Part shown: in pieces, positions 53,965 to 62,844 of the stretch | Numbering within the stretch: position 1 is the stretch's first letter | Layout of the letters: every line of letters begins with the position of its first letter | DNA from: Methanobacterium_D oryzae | Lineage (GTDB): Archaea > Methanobacteriota > Methanobacteria > Methanobacteriales > Methanobacteriaceae | DNA length: 64,000 bases | Assembly (NCBI RefSeq): GCF_050433505.1 | Contig: NZ_JBNPXC010000001.1 | Location: 806,001 to 870,000 of the forward strand | Direction: 5' to 3' | Made by a program: the position numbers and the translations under genes | The notes under the pieces: model-generated | Told to the model about the DNA's origin: nothing | Database searches by the model: none | Seen by the model: only the letters and a program-made list of their open reading frames with translations

Positions 53965-55197
53965 CTAAGATAATCTGTAACCGGATTCCTCATGTTGATT
54001 AATATCAAGACCCTGTATTTCATGGTGATCTTCAACTCTTAAGCCAATTACTTTATCTAAAATCTTAGCAATTACAAATGTTAAGACAAAGGAATAGATT
54101 GCTACAACTAGAATTGCTATAATTTGTGATCCCATTAAAGCAAAGCTTCCAAATAGAATACCGCCTTCAGTAACAGCAGCGCTGTTTATAAGTGGACTTG
54201 CGAATATACCTATTGCAATTGCTCCTGTTATACCACAAACTCCGTGAATACCAAATACATCCAGTGCATCATCGTATCCAAGGCGTGGTTTTAGGGAAGA
54301 CACTGCAGTATATGCGAGAATTGATGCAACAAAACCAATTATTATGGCTGCTGTTACATTTACATAACCTGCTGCTGGAGTAATTGAAGCTAATCCTGCA
54401 ATAGCACCAGATAATGCACCAAGCATGGTTGGTTTACCAGTTTTAATTTTATCCATAAGCATCCATCCAAGCATACCCACAGCTGCAGATGTGTTAGTAA
54501 CAATCATTGCAGAAACTGCCAAATCTCCTGCTGATAATGCAGATCCGGCGTTAAATCCAAACCAACCGAACCATAATAATCCTGCACCCATTACTGAGTA
54601 CCCTAAGTGGTGTGGAAGTAATTTAGAATCTTTTCTAGCTCCAAGAGTGAGTACAAGTGCCAATGCAGCAATTCCGCTGGTTAAATGTACTACTATGCCT
54701 CCTGCAAAGTCAAGAGCACCTAGTTGAGCAAGGAATCCTCCACCCCACATCCAATGGGCTACGGGGATATAAACTAATGTTAGCCATATTGGAACAAATG
54801 CTAACCATGCTGCAAATTTCATTCTTTCAACAATAGCTCCAGATATAAGTGCGACTGTGATCGCTGCAAATGTCATCTGGAATATTGCATAAAGGCCTGT
54901 AGGTATTGTTGGTGCAAGTGTGGCAAGTGATTTTGATTCTAATACTCCATTAAAAAATGGATTAGTTAGACCTCCTATTATTCCACCCCAATCTGCTCCA
55001 AATGTAAGATCATATCCATAAATAAACCAGAGAACACTTACAATTGCAAAAGTTACAAAAGAAAGGAACATTGTATTTAAAACATTTTCTCTTCTTATAA
55101 GCCCTCCATAAAAGAGAGCTACACCTGGAATGGTCATTAGAATTACTAAAGCTGTTGATATCAATATCCATGCTGTATCTCCACTTTCAAGAACCAT
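53965..55197 (-). CDS. amtB: Ammonium transporter (second)
   Basis: A 410-residue ammonium channel with the same marks as the first copy: TIPGVALFYGGLIRRENV, HWMWGGGFLAQLGALDFAGG and DVFGIHGVCGITGA, ending HHEIQGLDINQHEESGYRLS. GGAGG lies before the ATG. It is transcribed toward glnK on the same strand. Two GGAA-N6-TTCC sites precede it. The duplicated amtB-glnK pairs imply different affinity or timing under ammonium limitation. Confidence 0.95.
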   Translation of the reverse strand: MVLESGDTAWILISTALVILMTIPGVALFYGGLIRRENVLNTMFLSFVTFAIVSVLWFIYGYDLTFGADWGGIIGGLTNPFFNGVLESKSLATLAPTIPTGLYAIFQMTFAAITVALISGAIVERMKFAAWLAFVPIWLTLVYIPVAHWMWGGGFLAQLGALDFAGGIVVHLTSGIAALALVLTLGARKDSKLLPHHLGYSVMGAGLLWFGWFGFNAGSALSAGDLAVSAMIVTNTSAAVGMLGWMLMDKIKTGKPTMLGALSGAIAGLASITPAAGYVNVTAAIIIGFVASILAYTAVSSLKPRLGYDDALDVFGIHGVCGITGAIAIGIFASPLINSAAVTEGGILFGSFALMGSQIIAILVVAIYSFVLTFVIAKILDKVIGLRVEDHHEIQGLDINQHEESGYRLS

Positions 55198-55245
55198 ATT
55201 TCTTTTCCTCCATAATTTTTAATTATTTTCATTAAATTCACTCGG

Positions 55246-55297
55246 AAGTATGATTCCTCCTTCCGTAGGAAAAAGGCTATAGGAAACCTATTTCCGA
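55246..55297 (-). promoter_or_regulatory. Two NrpR-type operators before the second amtB
   Basis: GGAA-GTATGA-TTCC at 55246-55259 and GGAA-ACCTAT-TTCC at 55284-55297 are both perfect matches to GGAA-N6-TTCC, with starts 38 bases apart. The upstream site lies just after the minus-strand TATA box (GTTATATCG near 55318-55326). Paired operators with different roles are known for the nif promoter of methanococci. Confidence 0.8.
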
Positions 55298-55425
55298 TAT
55301 AGGTTCTTTCGAGCACGATATATAACTTTTGTGGTATTATAACCCAATTAAAAAAATTCATATAAATTTAAGAAAAATAATGATTATACTAATTGGTTTA
55401 AAAATAAAGAAAAATGAAACTCGAG

Positions 55426-56925
55426 TTAATATTTAACAGGAGCTTCTAAACCAGCCAATTTAACGCCAGTTAAAAGTGATGATTCAACAGTTAGTGCCCG
55501 CAAATCATCTTTTTCAAGCTTTTGAAGATCGGTATTTCCAGCTTGCTGTGTTAACATACATGCTTCTTCAGTCATAGCTTCTATGTATCTTGCAACTCTT
55601 TTACCACTTTCAATGTAGTCTAAACGTCTTCTAAGTTGTGGATTTTGTGTTGCTATTCCTTTTCTGCAGGTTCCAGTATAACAAGTCTGGCATACTCTGC
55701 ATCCTATTGAAACTAATGCAGAAGTAGCTATGTAAACTGCATCAGCTCCTAAAGCAATTGCTTTTGCAACATCAGCACCACTTCTTATACCTCCACCAGC
55801 TACAAGACTAACTTTTTCACGTAGATTAACATGTTTCAAAGCTTCATCAGCTTCTACAATTGCTGCTATAGTTGGGACACCAGAATGCTCTATAACCACA
55901 TCTGGTCCTGCACCAGTTCCACCTTGCATACCATCAACAACAATTATATCAGCTCCAGCTTTTGCTGCAATCTTAACATCGTCACTTACACGTCCAGAAG
56001 TAAATTTAACAATTATTGGAACTTTCCAGTCTGTTATTTCCCTTAACTGGTCAATTTTCATACTTAAGTCTTCAGGACCGACAATATCCATGTGTCTTGC
56101 AGGACTTAAAGCATCTGCTCCTTCTTCAATTTTCCTGATTTTTGAAACTTCTGCTGTTACTTTTTCACCTAAAAGATGTCCGCCCATACCTGATTTTGCA
56201 CCCTGACCTATTTTAATTTCCACGGCTTCAGAGTTATTTAAGTAATCAGCAGATACACCAAATCTTCCTGAAGCATATTGTGCTATGAGTTTATTAGCGT
56301 ATTTCCTCTCTTCTGGAAGCATACCTCCTTCACCGGTATTTGTAGCTGTACCTGCAAGTGTTGCACCCATTGCAAGCGCTATTTTTGCTTCTTTACTCAA
56401 TGCTCCAAATGACATGGCCCCAATCATTATTGGAGTGTCAAGTTCAAGTGGGTTTTCAGCGTACCTTGTTCCAAGGGTTACTTTTGTGTTGCACGGCTCC
56501 CTGTATTTGTCAATTGGTGGTCTTGAAACTTGTGCAGGCATAATTACAAGGTCATCAAATGTTGGAATTATTCTTGTTGCTCCACAACCCCTAACTTTGT
56601 AACTACCCTCTGCAGATTTTCTATTGATTTCTACAAGATCTGAAAATGACCAGACGTTTCTTTTATCTTCAACAACTGCATTTATTTCTATTGCACTATT
56701 TGGACACATTTCTTCGCATATTCTGCATCCAACACAGTTTTCATGGTTTATAGGGTAAGGTTCATCATCTATAATTTCATAAACGTTATGAGGGCAGTTA
56801 TTAAAACATGAATAACAGTTTTTACAGAGTTCTTCGTCCCTATTGTCACACATATACCAGCAGCAACCGGGTCGGTCGAAGTTTCTTCTGCAAAGTTCCC
56901 TGTTTCTTTCTATTTTAAATGGCAT
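55426..56925 (-). CDS. gltB2: Glutamate synthase, FMN/iron-sulfur synthase domain subunit
   Basis: A 499-residue subunit equal to the central and FMN domains of glutamate synthase, converting 2-oxoglutarate and ammonia into glutamate. The N-terminus has a cysteine cluster (CRRNFDRPGCCWYMC) and two [4Fe-4S] ferredoxin motifs (CKNCYSCFNNCP; CVGCRICEEMCP). The barrel has GAMSFGALSKEAKIALA, GEGGM, MQGGTGAGP and the cluster motif CRVCQTCYTGTC. It is the last gene of the pdxT-glt operon, one base after the FrhB-like gene. Archaeal GltB2-like proteins carry these ferredoxin domains at the front. Confidence 0.93.
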   Translation of the reverse strand: MPFKIERNRELCRRNFDRPGCCWYMCDNRDEELCKNCYSCFNNCPHNVYEIIDDEPYPINHENCVGCRICEEMCPNSAIEINAVVEDKRNVWSFSDLVEINRKSAEGSYKVRGCGATRIIPTFDDLVIMPAQVSRPPIDKYREPCNTKVTLGTRYAENPLELDTPIMIGAMSFGALSKEAKIALAMGATLAGTATNTGEGGMLPEERKYANKLIAQYASGRFGVSADYLNNSEAVEIKIGQGAKSGMGGHLLGEKVTAEVSKIRKIEEGADALSPARHMDIVGPEDLSMKIDQLREITDWKVPIIVKFTSGRVSDDVKIAAKAGADIIVVDGMQGGTGAGPDVVIEHSGVPTIAAIVEADEALKHVNLREKVSLVAGGGIRSGADVAKAIALGADAVYIATSALVSIGCRVCQTCYTGTCRKGIATQNPQLRRRLDYIESGKRVARYIEAMTEEACMLTQQAGNTDLQKLEKDDLRALTVESSLLTGVKLAGLEAPVKY

Positions 56926-57981
56926 TTAGCTTCCCTCCTTTGTTTGTTTAAGTGGTTTAAAAATTGGACATGCTGCATATTTTGTCCCTGATGCTTTTAA
57001 CACCTCTGCAATATTATCTGTTAATTTTGATTCAGGTTTCCATAGTTCAGTACTGCTTTTATCTACAACCATCACATTATCAACCATATTATTTGATAAT
57101 GCATAGGTTAAAAGTGCTGTAGCAACTCCACCGTCTTGTCCTTCAATTTTACCTGCTTTAGCAGATACTATTTTAATATATTCTCCAAAGGGTTCCATAT
57201 CAAGATTTTTGCTTAATATTTCATCTGGAACATAGGTTCTTGGACATGAAACATAACAGATATTACATCCTTCTGGACAATTACCTTTAATCTGTGGTTT
57301 TCTATCCCTTATTTCGACTATTTCTTCTGGACATGCATAAACACATGCTCCACAAAGTACACATGCCCCTATATCTATTACATCACCTTTTAGATCTCCG
57401 AATTGGCAAGCTGAAACTTCATTTATAAATTCTTCTTCAGATATGCCTCTTCTATATAAAACAGGTCTTGCTACATTTTCTCTTTTAGCAATTTCTGCTT
57501 TATTTTCATTCTTTTTCTCATTTGCAAGCTTTTCAATTATTTTGAGCCCGCCTTCGCTCATAGATTTTGTTTCTATATAATTATCATTTTCTGCTGCTTC
57601 AACAAGTTTTAGTCCTTTATCTGTCCTAATTACTACAGTTGACCATCCTTCTGGAGAACCCACTGAACCTACAGATACATCTGATTGTTCTGATGTAAAA
57701 TCCATACAAACTTGGCAATTTTTACGCATGCATTTTTTTGCCTTATCAAGAGGTATTTTAATTACTTTACCGTCTTTTTTGTAGAGCCAGAGATGGCCTT
57801 TTTCTATTCTGAATTGTTTAACATCATCCATGTCTGTATCATATTCTTTAAGCATTTCTTTCATGTATGAATATGAAAAGTTCTCCATACAGAAAAGCCC
57901 TATTTTAAGATCTACTGGAAATTCATCCATGAATTTGCCCATTTTAGTTGCTGCAAGGATCTGGCATGGTGTTCCAACCAT
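56926..57981 (-). CDS. FrhB-family iron-sulfur subunit of glutamate synthase operon, domain-permuted
   Basis: A protein of at least 351 residues related to the F420-dehydrogenase beta subunit FrhB. The order is reversed: the FrhB C-terminal part comes first (VGTPCQILAATKMGK, CMENFSYSYM), then ferredoxin motifs (CVLCGACVYACP; CNICYVSCP), then the FrhB N-terminal part (GQDGGVATALLTYALSNN, ASGTKYAACP). It likely feeds electrons from reduced F420 or ferredoxin to the synthase subunit next to it. The ATG at 57981 may not be the true start: homologous IQKVAMVGTPCQ reads on upstream, and GGGGGAG at about 58018-58024 is followed by ATT codons at 58014 and 58011. The same frame runs back to the TAA of the gene before. 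Confidence 0.85.
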   Translation of the reverse strand: MVGTPCQILAATKMGKFMDEFPVDLKIGLFCMENFSYSYMKEMLKEYDTDMDDVKQFRIEKGHLWLYKKDGKVIKIPLDKAKKCMRKNCQVCMDFTSEQSDVSVGSVGSPEGWSTVVIRTDKGLKLVEAAENDNYIETKSMSEGGLKIIEKLANEKKNENKAEIAKRENVARPVLYRRGISEEEFINEVSACQFGDLKGDVIDIGACVLCGACVYACPEEIVEIRDRKPQIKGNCPEGCNICYVSCPRTYVPDEILSKNLDMEPFGEYIKIVSAKAGKIEGQDGGVATALLTYALSNNMVDNVMVVDKSSTELWKPESKLTDNIAEVLKASGTKYAACPIFKPLKQTKEGS

Positions 57982-58023
57982 GGCAACTTTTTGTATGTTG
58001 TTAGTTTGAATAATATCTCCCCC

Positions 58024-58716
58024 TTATCCTTCCTCTGATTCTTTACTGCCATAGAATGGTCTTTTACTTCTTGGAACGATTTTTTTAAATTGATCATATT
58101 TTTCATCCTTTAGATCAAATCCGTAAGCTGGTAAAAGTTCCTTAAGCTCTTTTTTATCTTCATCATCAATTTCTGCAATTTTAGCGTTTTTACCAAGGCT
58201 TTTAATTTCTCCCAGGACGTATATGGCTCCTCTTATAATTGATTCGCCAGCATCGTCAGATATATCTCCAAGTACGATTATACGTCCTCCCATCATGAAA
58301 AGTCCGCTCATAAATCCTGAATTTCCACCAATTATGATGGTGCCGTTTTTCATTATTTCTCCGGTTCTGGATCCTACATTTCTTTTAACGACAACTGTAC
58401 CGCCGTATATGCCCTGTCCAACGCCGTCTCCTGCTGCACCATCTATTATGACTTCTCCTTCTGTCATATTATCGGCGGGGAACCATCCTGCATTTCCTGT
58501 TATGTGTATTTTGGCTCCATCTATCATTGTACCTGCAAAATATCCGGCAGAACCATCAATTACAATTTCAGTATCATCTGTAAGTCCTGCAACCATGTAA
58601 TGCATTGCATTTGGGTTTTTTATAATGATCTTGTCATATTCTTTTGCAGCTTCCTTTACGGCACGATTTAAGTCTCTTGGTACCATTGAATTAGCATCAA
58701 TCTCTATTTCCCTCAT
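58024..58716 (-). CDS. gltB3: Glutamate synthase GXGXG-domain subunit
   Basis: A 230-residue subunit corresponding to the C-terminal right-handed beta-helix domain of glutamate synthase. Repeats of G-xx-G-x-G are visible (ITGNAGWFPADNMTEGEVIIDGAAGDGVGQGIYGGTVVVKRNVG; positions about 72-115) and GGNSGFMSGLFMMGG. It supports channelling and subunit contacts rather than catalysis. It follows gltB1 by 15 bases and ends in TAA directly before a strong GGGGGAG, with the next gene in the same frame. Confidence 0.92.
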   Translation of the reverse strand: MREIEIDANSMVPRDLNRAVKEAAKEYDKIIIKNPNAMHYMVAGLTDDTEIVIDGSAGYFAGTMIDGAKIHITGNAGWFPADNMTEGEVIIDGAAGDGVGQGIYGGTVVVKRNVGSRTGEIMKNGTIIIGGNSGFMSGLFMMGGRIIVLGDISDDAGESIIRGAIYVLGEIKSLGKNAKIAEIDDEDKKELKELLPAYGFDLKDEKYDQFKKIVPRSKRPFYGSKESEEG

Positions 58717-58731
58717 AAGATCACCTTAATT

Positions 58732-59649
58732 TTAAATTGTATATGCCCTTGTTTCTCCCGGTGATATTTGATCTATCTCATGTGTGTCCATCACTGCACG
58801 AAGAGAAACTTCTTCAGATGCTATGGCAAATACTTCGTCATTTTCTGCAAGAACACCAGGTCTTAGTCCTAATTGATCTTTTGCTATTCCCACACCATTT
58901 GGTGTTCCTACAATGTATGAGTATGGTCCGTCCATATCTTTTACTGATTGTTCGAGGGCTTCTTCAAGTTTGTAACCTTCATGTAGTTTATCTGCTATGT
59001 AATGGACTATACATTCAGTATCGTTATTTGTCTCGAAAATATGGCCTTTCCTTTCTAATGGGTCTCTTATTTTCCAGTAATTTGTAATTTGTCCATTGTG
59101 CACTACAGTTATATCGGGGGTGATGTAACTTTGGAATGGGTGTGCATGATAACGATCCACTATACTTTCAGTTGAAAATCTGGTATGACCAATAGCATGA
59201 GTTCCCATTTTAGAATAAGTATCATATCTATCTGCAATTTCCATTACAGACCCAACATCTTTTATCATTTCAAAAGAATGGCTTCCATTAAGTACTATCA
59301 CATCTTCTATTTTATCAATATCCATTATTAATGGTTTAAGCTCATCAAATGAATTTAAAGCTATTTTACATCTGTAAATATTGTAATTTTCTACTGATGG
59401 GATTGTCTCTTCTTTTTGAATGGGTGTAACTGCATTTACAATGCCTTTCACCTGATCAAGAATTCCTGACTTTTCTTTTACTTCTATATTTAATAGATAT
59501 TCATGTTCTGCTAAACCAAGGCCGCCATATATGGAAAAGCCTGCAGAATCTGGTCCTCTGTGCTGTAGGGCATCGAGCATTCTGGTCATGATGTTTCCTA
59601 CAGGGTGAAGCTTCTTGTCTTTAAATACGACTCCTGCTATTCCGCACAA
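58732..59649 (-). CDS. gltB1: Glutamate synthase amidotransferase-domain subunit
   Basis: A 305-residue class II glutamine amidotransferase (Ntn hydrolase) that frees ammonia from glutamine. The start MCGIAGVV gives the N-terminal Cys nucleophile after Met removal. TRFSTESIVDRYHAHPFQ and TVVHNGQITNYW are typical active-site segments. As in other archaea, the bacterial GltB polypeptide is split into separate genes here. Its start overlaps the pdxT stop by 13 bases, so the two amidotransferase genes are translationally coupled. Confidence 0.92.
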   Translation of the reverse strand: MCGIAGVVFKDKKLHPVGNIMTRMLDALQHRGPDSAGFSIYGGLGLAEHEYLLNIEVKEKSGILDQVKGIVNAVTPIQKEETIPSVENYNIYRCKIALNSFDELKPLIMDIDKIEDVIVLNGSHSFEMIKDVGSVMEIADRYDTYSKMGTHAIGHTRFSTESIVDRYHAHPFQSYITPDITVVHNGQITNYWKIRDPLERKGHIFETNNDTECIVHYIADKLHEGYKLEEALEQSVKDMDGPYSYIVGTPNGVGIAKDQLGLRPGVLAENDEVFAIASEEVSLRAVMDTHEIDQISPGETRAYTI

Positions 59650-60212
59650 TTTAATGCCTCCTTTATGAAGTACTTGTGGATTCTTGTATCGCCTGTAAGC
59701 TCTGGATGGAATGCTGTGGCAATATTCTTTCCACTTTTTACTGCAATGATTTTTTCATTATATTTTGAAAGTATATCTACATTTTCTCCTACTTTTTCAA
59801 TATAAGGCGCTCTTATAAAAACGCCTTTGAACTTTTCGCCAAAGATTTCTATTTCATCTTCAAATGAAACCTTTTGGCGGCCAAATGCATTTCTTTTTAC
59901 TTTCATATCAATCAATCCAAGCAGAGGTTGCTCATAATCCGTTTTTTTTGCAAGGAGAACCATTCCAGCACATGTGCCCATTACAGGTATATTTTGGTCT
60001 ACTATCACCTTCATGATACCTGTTTGTTCCATTAATTTTCCGATAACGGTGCTTTCTCCGCCTGAAATTATGATTCCATCACATTTTGAAACTTCTTCCC
60101 TTGTTTTCACTTTGCAGATATTGACTTCTATATTCATATCTTCTAGTGCTTTTTCAGTGATTTCATAATGTTCAGAGACATCTCCTTGTAGGTTTAAAAT
60201 ACCAATCTTCAT
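59637..60212 (-). CDS. pdxT: Pyridoxal 5'-phosphate synthase, glutaminase subunit
   Basis: A 191-residue class I glutamine amidotransferase that supplies ammonia to PdxS for PLP synthesis. It begins MKIGILNLQGDVSEH, has GGESTVIGKL, the catalytic Cys in GTCAGMVLLAKK, IRAPYI and the His/Glu pair in AFHPELTGD. It is the first gene of the glutamate synthase operon rather than next to pdxS. An NrpR-type operator 84 bases upstream makes this B6 gene likely nitrogen-regulated. Confidence 0.95.
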   Translation of the reverse strand: MKIGILNLQGDVSEHYEITEKALEDMNIEVNICKVKTREEVSKCDGIIISGGESTVIGKLMEQTGIMKVIVDQNIPVMGTCAGMVLLAKKTDYEQPLLGLIDMKVKRNAFGRQKVSFEDEIEIFGEKFKGVFIRAPYIEKVGENVDILSKYNEKIIAVKSGKNIATAFHPELTGDTRIHKYFIKEALNCAE

Positions 60213-60542
60213 ATTATGTTTTCCTCTGATTTTGATTATGTTGTAATTTTTCTGGGGGTGATCTTATTTGAAGATAATTATTATATAAAGTTACCGGAAA
60301 TTTATTTCCGAAAAGCAGCATATCTTGAAAGATAAAAGCTTTATACAATATTTTTTATACAATGTTCAAAATATTAGTTGTAATTTATGGTATAGCTGAA
60401 CACTTATATAAACTTTTTTGGTAATATTTTTTAAAAATTAGATACTGGAATTATACAATTTCCCCATAAATTAATATATCACTAAATAAACATTCAGGAT
60501 AACTTATTAACCAATTCCACAAAATTAAAAGGAGTGAATATA
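60213..60542. promoter_or_regulatory. Divergent promoter region of pdxT-glt operon
   Basis: This 330-bp gap contains the NrpR-type operator at 60296-60309, a minus-strand TATA-like TGTATAAAGC at about 60329-60338, and a plus-strand TATA-like ACTTATATAAAC (60402-60413) for the small anchored protein at 60543. Nothing else is seen. Confidence 0.5.
60296..60309 (-). promoter_or_regulatory. NrpR-type operator before pdxT-glt operon
   Basis: GGAA-ATTTAT-TTCC is a perfect GGAA-N6-TTCC site, embedded in CGGAAATTTATTTCCG. It lies about 25 bases after a minus-strand TATA box, so it should cover the transcription start and repress the operon when nitrogen is ample. Confidence 0.75.
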
Positions 60543-60791
60543 ATGGATAAAATAACCATTGGGTTATTATTAATAGTTATCATAGCTGCCGGTGCCATTG
60601 GTTATATGTTTGGATCTCAAAATTCTGATACTTTACCCATCATATTATCAAATAATACTACCAATGACTCTGGTGATTCCAGTTCAGATTTAATAACAAC
60701 TAAAAAAACAACAACCAATAAGACAAACAGTACCAAAACTAATGAAAAAAACATTACAACTACAAATTCAACAAATGATACAATAAATTAA
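60543..60791 (+). CDS. Small membrane-anchored Thr/Asn-rich protein
   Basis: An 82-residue protein with the start set at ATG 60543, preceded by AAGGAGTGA. Residues about 5-22 are one hydrophobic helix (IGLLLIVIIAAGAIGYM). The rest is Ser/Thr/Asn-rich (many NxT/S sequons) and probably outside the cell. I recognise no family; it may be a small surface protein. It is divergent from the pdxT operon and convergent with the malate dehydrogenase gene. Confidence 0.55.
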   Translation: MDKITIGLLLIVIIAAGAIGYMFGSQNSDTLPIILSNNTTNDSGDSSSDLITTKKTTTNKTNSTKTNEKNITTTNSTNDTIN

Positions 60792-60862
60792 TCTTGGGTT
60801 AAAAATAGTATTTAACCTAAACTTTTTATTTTTTTGAATAAAAATTTGTGAATCTCATTTTT

Positions 60863-61828
60863 TTAATCTATTAAATATTTCAATATATCTTCTGTATCTT
60901 TCTTAACCACTTCTGCAGCCTTAATAAAAGCTTCGCGCTCGTTTTCACTCATTTTAATGGGAAGAATTCCTTCAATACCATCTATTCCTAGTTTAACAGG
61001 AACTCCTAAACAAACGTCTTCTATTCCTTCTATCTCACCTTCAAGATAAGCACTAACAGTTAGTATCTTTCTTTCATCATTTAAAACAGTGTTAACAATA
61101 TTTGAAATTGCAAAAGCAGGGCCGTATTCGGTTGCTCCTTTTTTACCAATTATATAGCTACCAGCATTATTGACTTTTGCGATAGTTTTTTCTAAATTAA
61201 ATGGTTTATAACCTGAGAAATAATCAAATGCAGAGTAATATTCAAGAGGTATTCCGCCTATTGAAGTTGAACTTATAAGGGGAACCATATGGGGGCCATG
61301 TTGACCTACTATTCTGGTGTGGATTTCACTTACATGCACATTAAAGTGCCTTGCCATATAATTTTTAAATCTTAAGGAGTCTAAATGGTTTCCAAGACCA
61401 AAAACCCGGTTTTTACTAAATCCAGAAGCTTTTAGTGCAACATATGTCATGACATCTACTGGATTTGTTATAACTAGAATTATGGAATCAGGAGCATGTT
61501 TTGCAATTTCTTTTGCATAACTTGCAACTATTTCTGCATTTAATATTCCAAGATCTGTTCGTTCCATTCCCGGTTTTCTTGAAGCTCCTGCGCTTAATAC
61601 TACGACATTAGAATCCTTAATTTCCTCTAGATCAGAACTGTTCTTTATGTTGACATGTACTCCTTTGGCTGCTAAAGCATCATGAATATCAAGCGATTCT
61701 CCTTCTAACATATCTAAACTTTTTTCTCTTGAAATAAGCATCAGCCTGTTAACCGAATTTTCTTCAGCTAAACAAAAAGCTGCAGCTCTACCTACATGTC
61801 CTGATGCCCCAATTATACTAACTTTCAA
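60863..61828 (-). CDS. mdh: Malate/lactate dehydrogenase family protein (malate dehydrogenase)
   Basis: A 321-residue NAD(P)-dependent dehydrogenase linking oxaloacetate and malate in the incomplete reductive TCA branch of methanogens. It has a Rossmann motif IIGASGHVGRAAA, the substrate-loop SAGASRKPGMERTDL, ITNPVDVMTY, LGNHLDSLRFK with catalytic Asp/Arg and VGQHGPHMVPL with catalytic His. The GxxGxxG form and the SR after the second beta strand suggest NADP(H) may be used. It is a monocistronic gene here, 3' to 3' with the small anchored protein. Confidence 0.93.
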   Translation of the reverse strand: MKVSIIGASGHVGRAAAFCLAEENSVNRLMLISREKSLDMLEGESLDIHDALAAKGVHVNIKNSSDLEEIKDSNVVVLSAGASRKPGMERTDLGILNAEIVASYAKEIAKHAPDSIILVITNPVDVMTYVALKASGFSKNRVFGLGNHLDSLRFKNYMARHFNVHVSEIHTRIVGQHGPHMVPLISSTSIGGIPLEYYSAFDYFSGYKPFNLEKTIAKVNNAGSYIIGKKGATEYGPAFAISNIVNTVLNDERKILTVSAYLEGEIEGIEDVCLGVPVKLGIDGIEGILPIKMSENEREAFIKAAEVVKKDTEDILKYLID

Positions 61829-62002
61829 TATATAACCTCATTGAATTATTTGATAAAAATCAACTTCATATATTATAACTTCTTGTTAATAGTAATAGGC
61901 CAAACAACTTTATAAATTATTAATGCGAATATGATAGTTATTAATAACTTAAGGATCTTAATATTAAAAATAAATTTAAGTTAATTATGTTAAAAATGTC
62001 AA

Positions 62003-62560
62003 CTATAACTTTTTTAGGGAATTTGACGCTATTTGGCGCACAAAACCACTTTTATCATCTAAACTTTTATTAAGAGGTTCAATAGCTTTTTCATCACCTA
62101 TATTTCCAAGTGCCCATGCTGCTCCACTTCTTACAAATCCACTTTCATCTTTTAATACTTTAATCAGGGGATCAACGGCTTTTTTATCTCCAATTTTTCC
62201 AAGTGCCCATGCAGAGCCCTCTCTAACGCGCCAATTATCATCTTCTAATGCTTTAATAAGGGGTTCAACTGCAGCTTCTCCCATGTTACTAAGAGCTCCA
62301 GATGCTGCCCTCCTAACCCATTTATTTCCATCATCTAAAGTTAACACTAGAGGATCTATTGCTTTTTTATCTCCAATTTTTCCAAGCGTATGTGCAGCTC
62401 CTTTCCTTATATTCTTATTTTCATCGTTCAACGCTTTTATAAGCTCATCTACTGCAGGTTCTCCTATTTCTTCAAGTAATTCAGAAGTTTGAATCTGAAC
62501 ATGTTCATCATCATCTTTTAAATTTTGTATTAATCTTTTAATATTTTCTTCTCTTTCCAT
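62003..62560 (-). CDS. HEAT-repeat protein (PBS lyase-like)
   Basis: A 185-residue protein made almost wholly of HEAT repeats of 31 residues: AVDELIKALNDENKNIRKGAAHTLGKIGDKKAID, then copies with VRRAASGALSNMG, VREGSAWALGKIG, VRSGAAWALGNIG and VRQIASNSLKKL. About six repeats make a superhelix for protein binding. No lyase activity is implied. It is widespread in methanogens with unknown partners. It is separate from the TPR gene upstream by 284 bases. Confidence 0.85.
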   Translation of the reverse strand: MEREENIKRLIQNLKDDDEHVQIQTSELLEEIGEPAVDELIKALNDENKNIRKGAAHTLGKIGDKKAIDPLVLTLDDGNKWVRRAASGALSNMGEAAVEPLIKALEDDNWRVREGSAWALGKIGDKKAVDPLIKVLKDESGFVRSGAAWALGNIGDEKAIEPLNKSLDDKSGFVRQIASNSLKKL

Positions 62561-62844
62561 TTTCTACACTCCTAACAATACGCTCCTTATTTTACATAAT
62601 ATCATGTTTTCAGCCATAATTGTAACCATAGCTTTTAAAATCTATGTTCGTGTAGATTTTATAAGATATTATTTGTTTTTCATTCATCATATATTTAATG
62701 GAATTTACAGAAATTGGTTTATTTTCCTAAAAATTGGATTATATTAATTATAAAAGCTTTTACTCTTGTTTTTCAAAATATAAAAATCAAAAAATAAGTT
62801 AATAAAAAATAAATTAAAAGCTAATTATCAAATTTCAATCATAA

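Noticed and set aside
57912..58106. Separate small gene between gltB3 and the FrhB-like gene
   Set aside because: The frame overlaps the ends of both neighbours, and the FrhB frame itself continues through this region with family-like residues.
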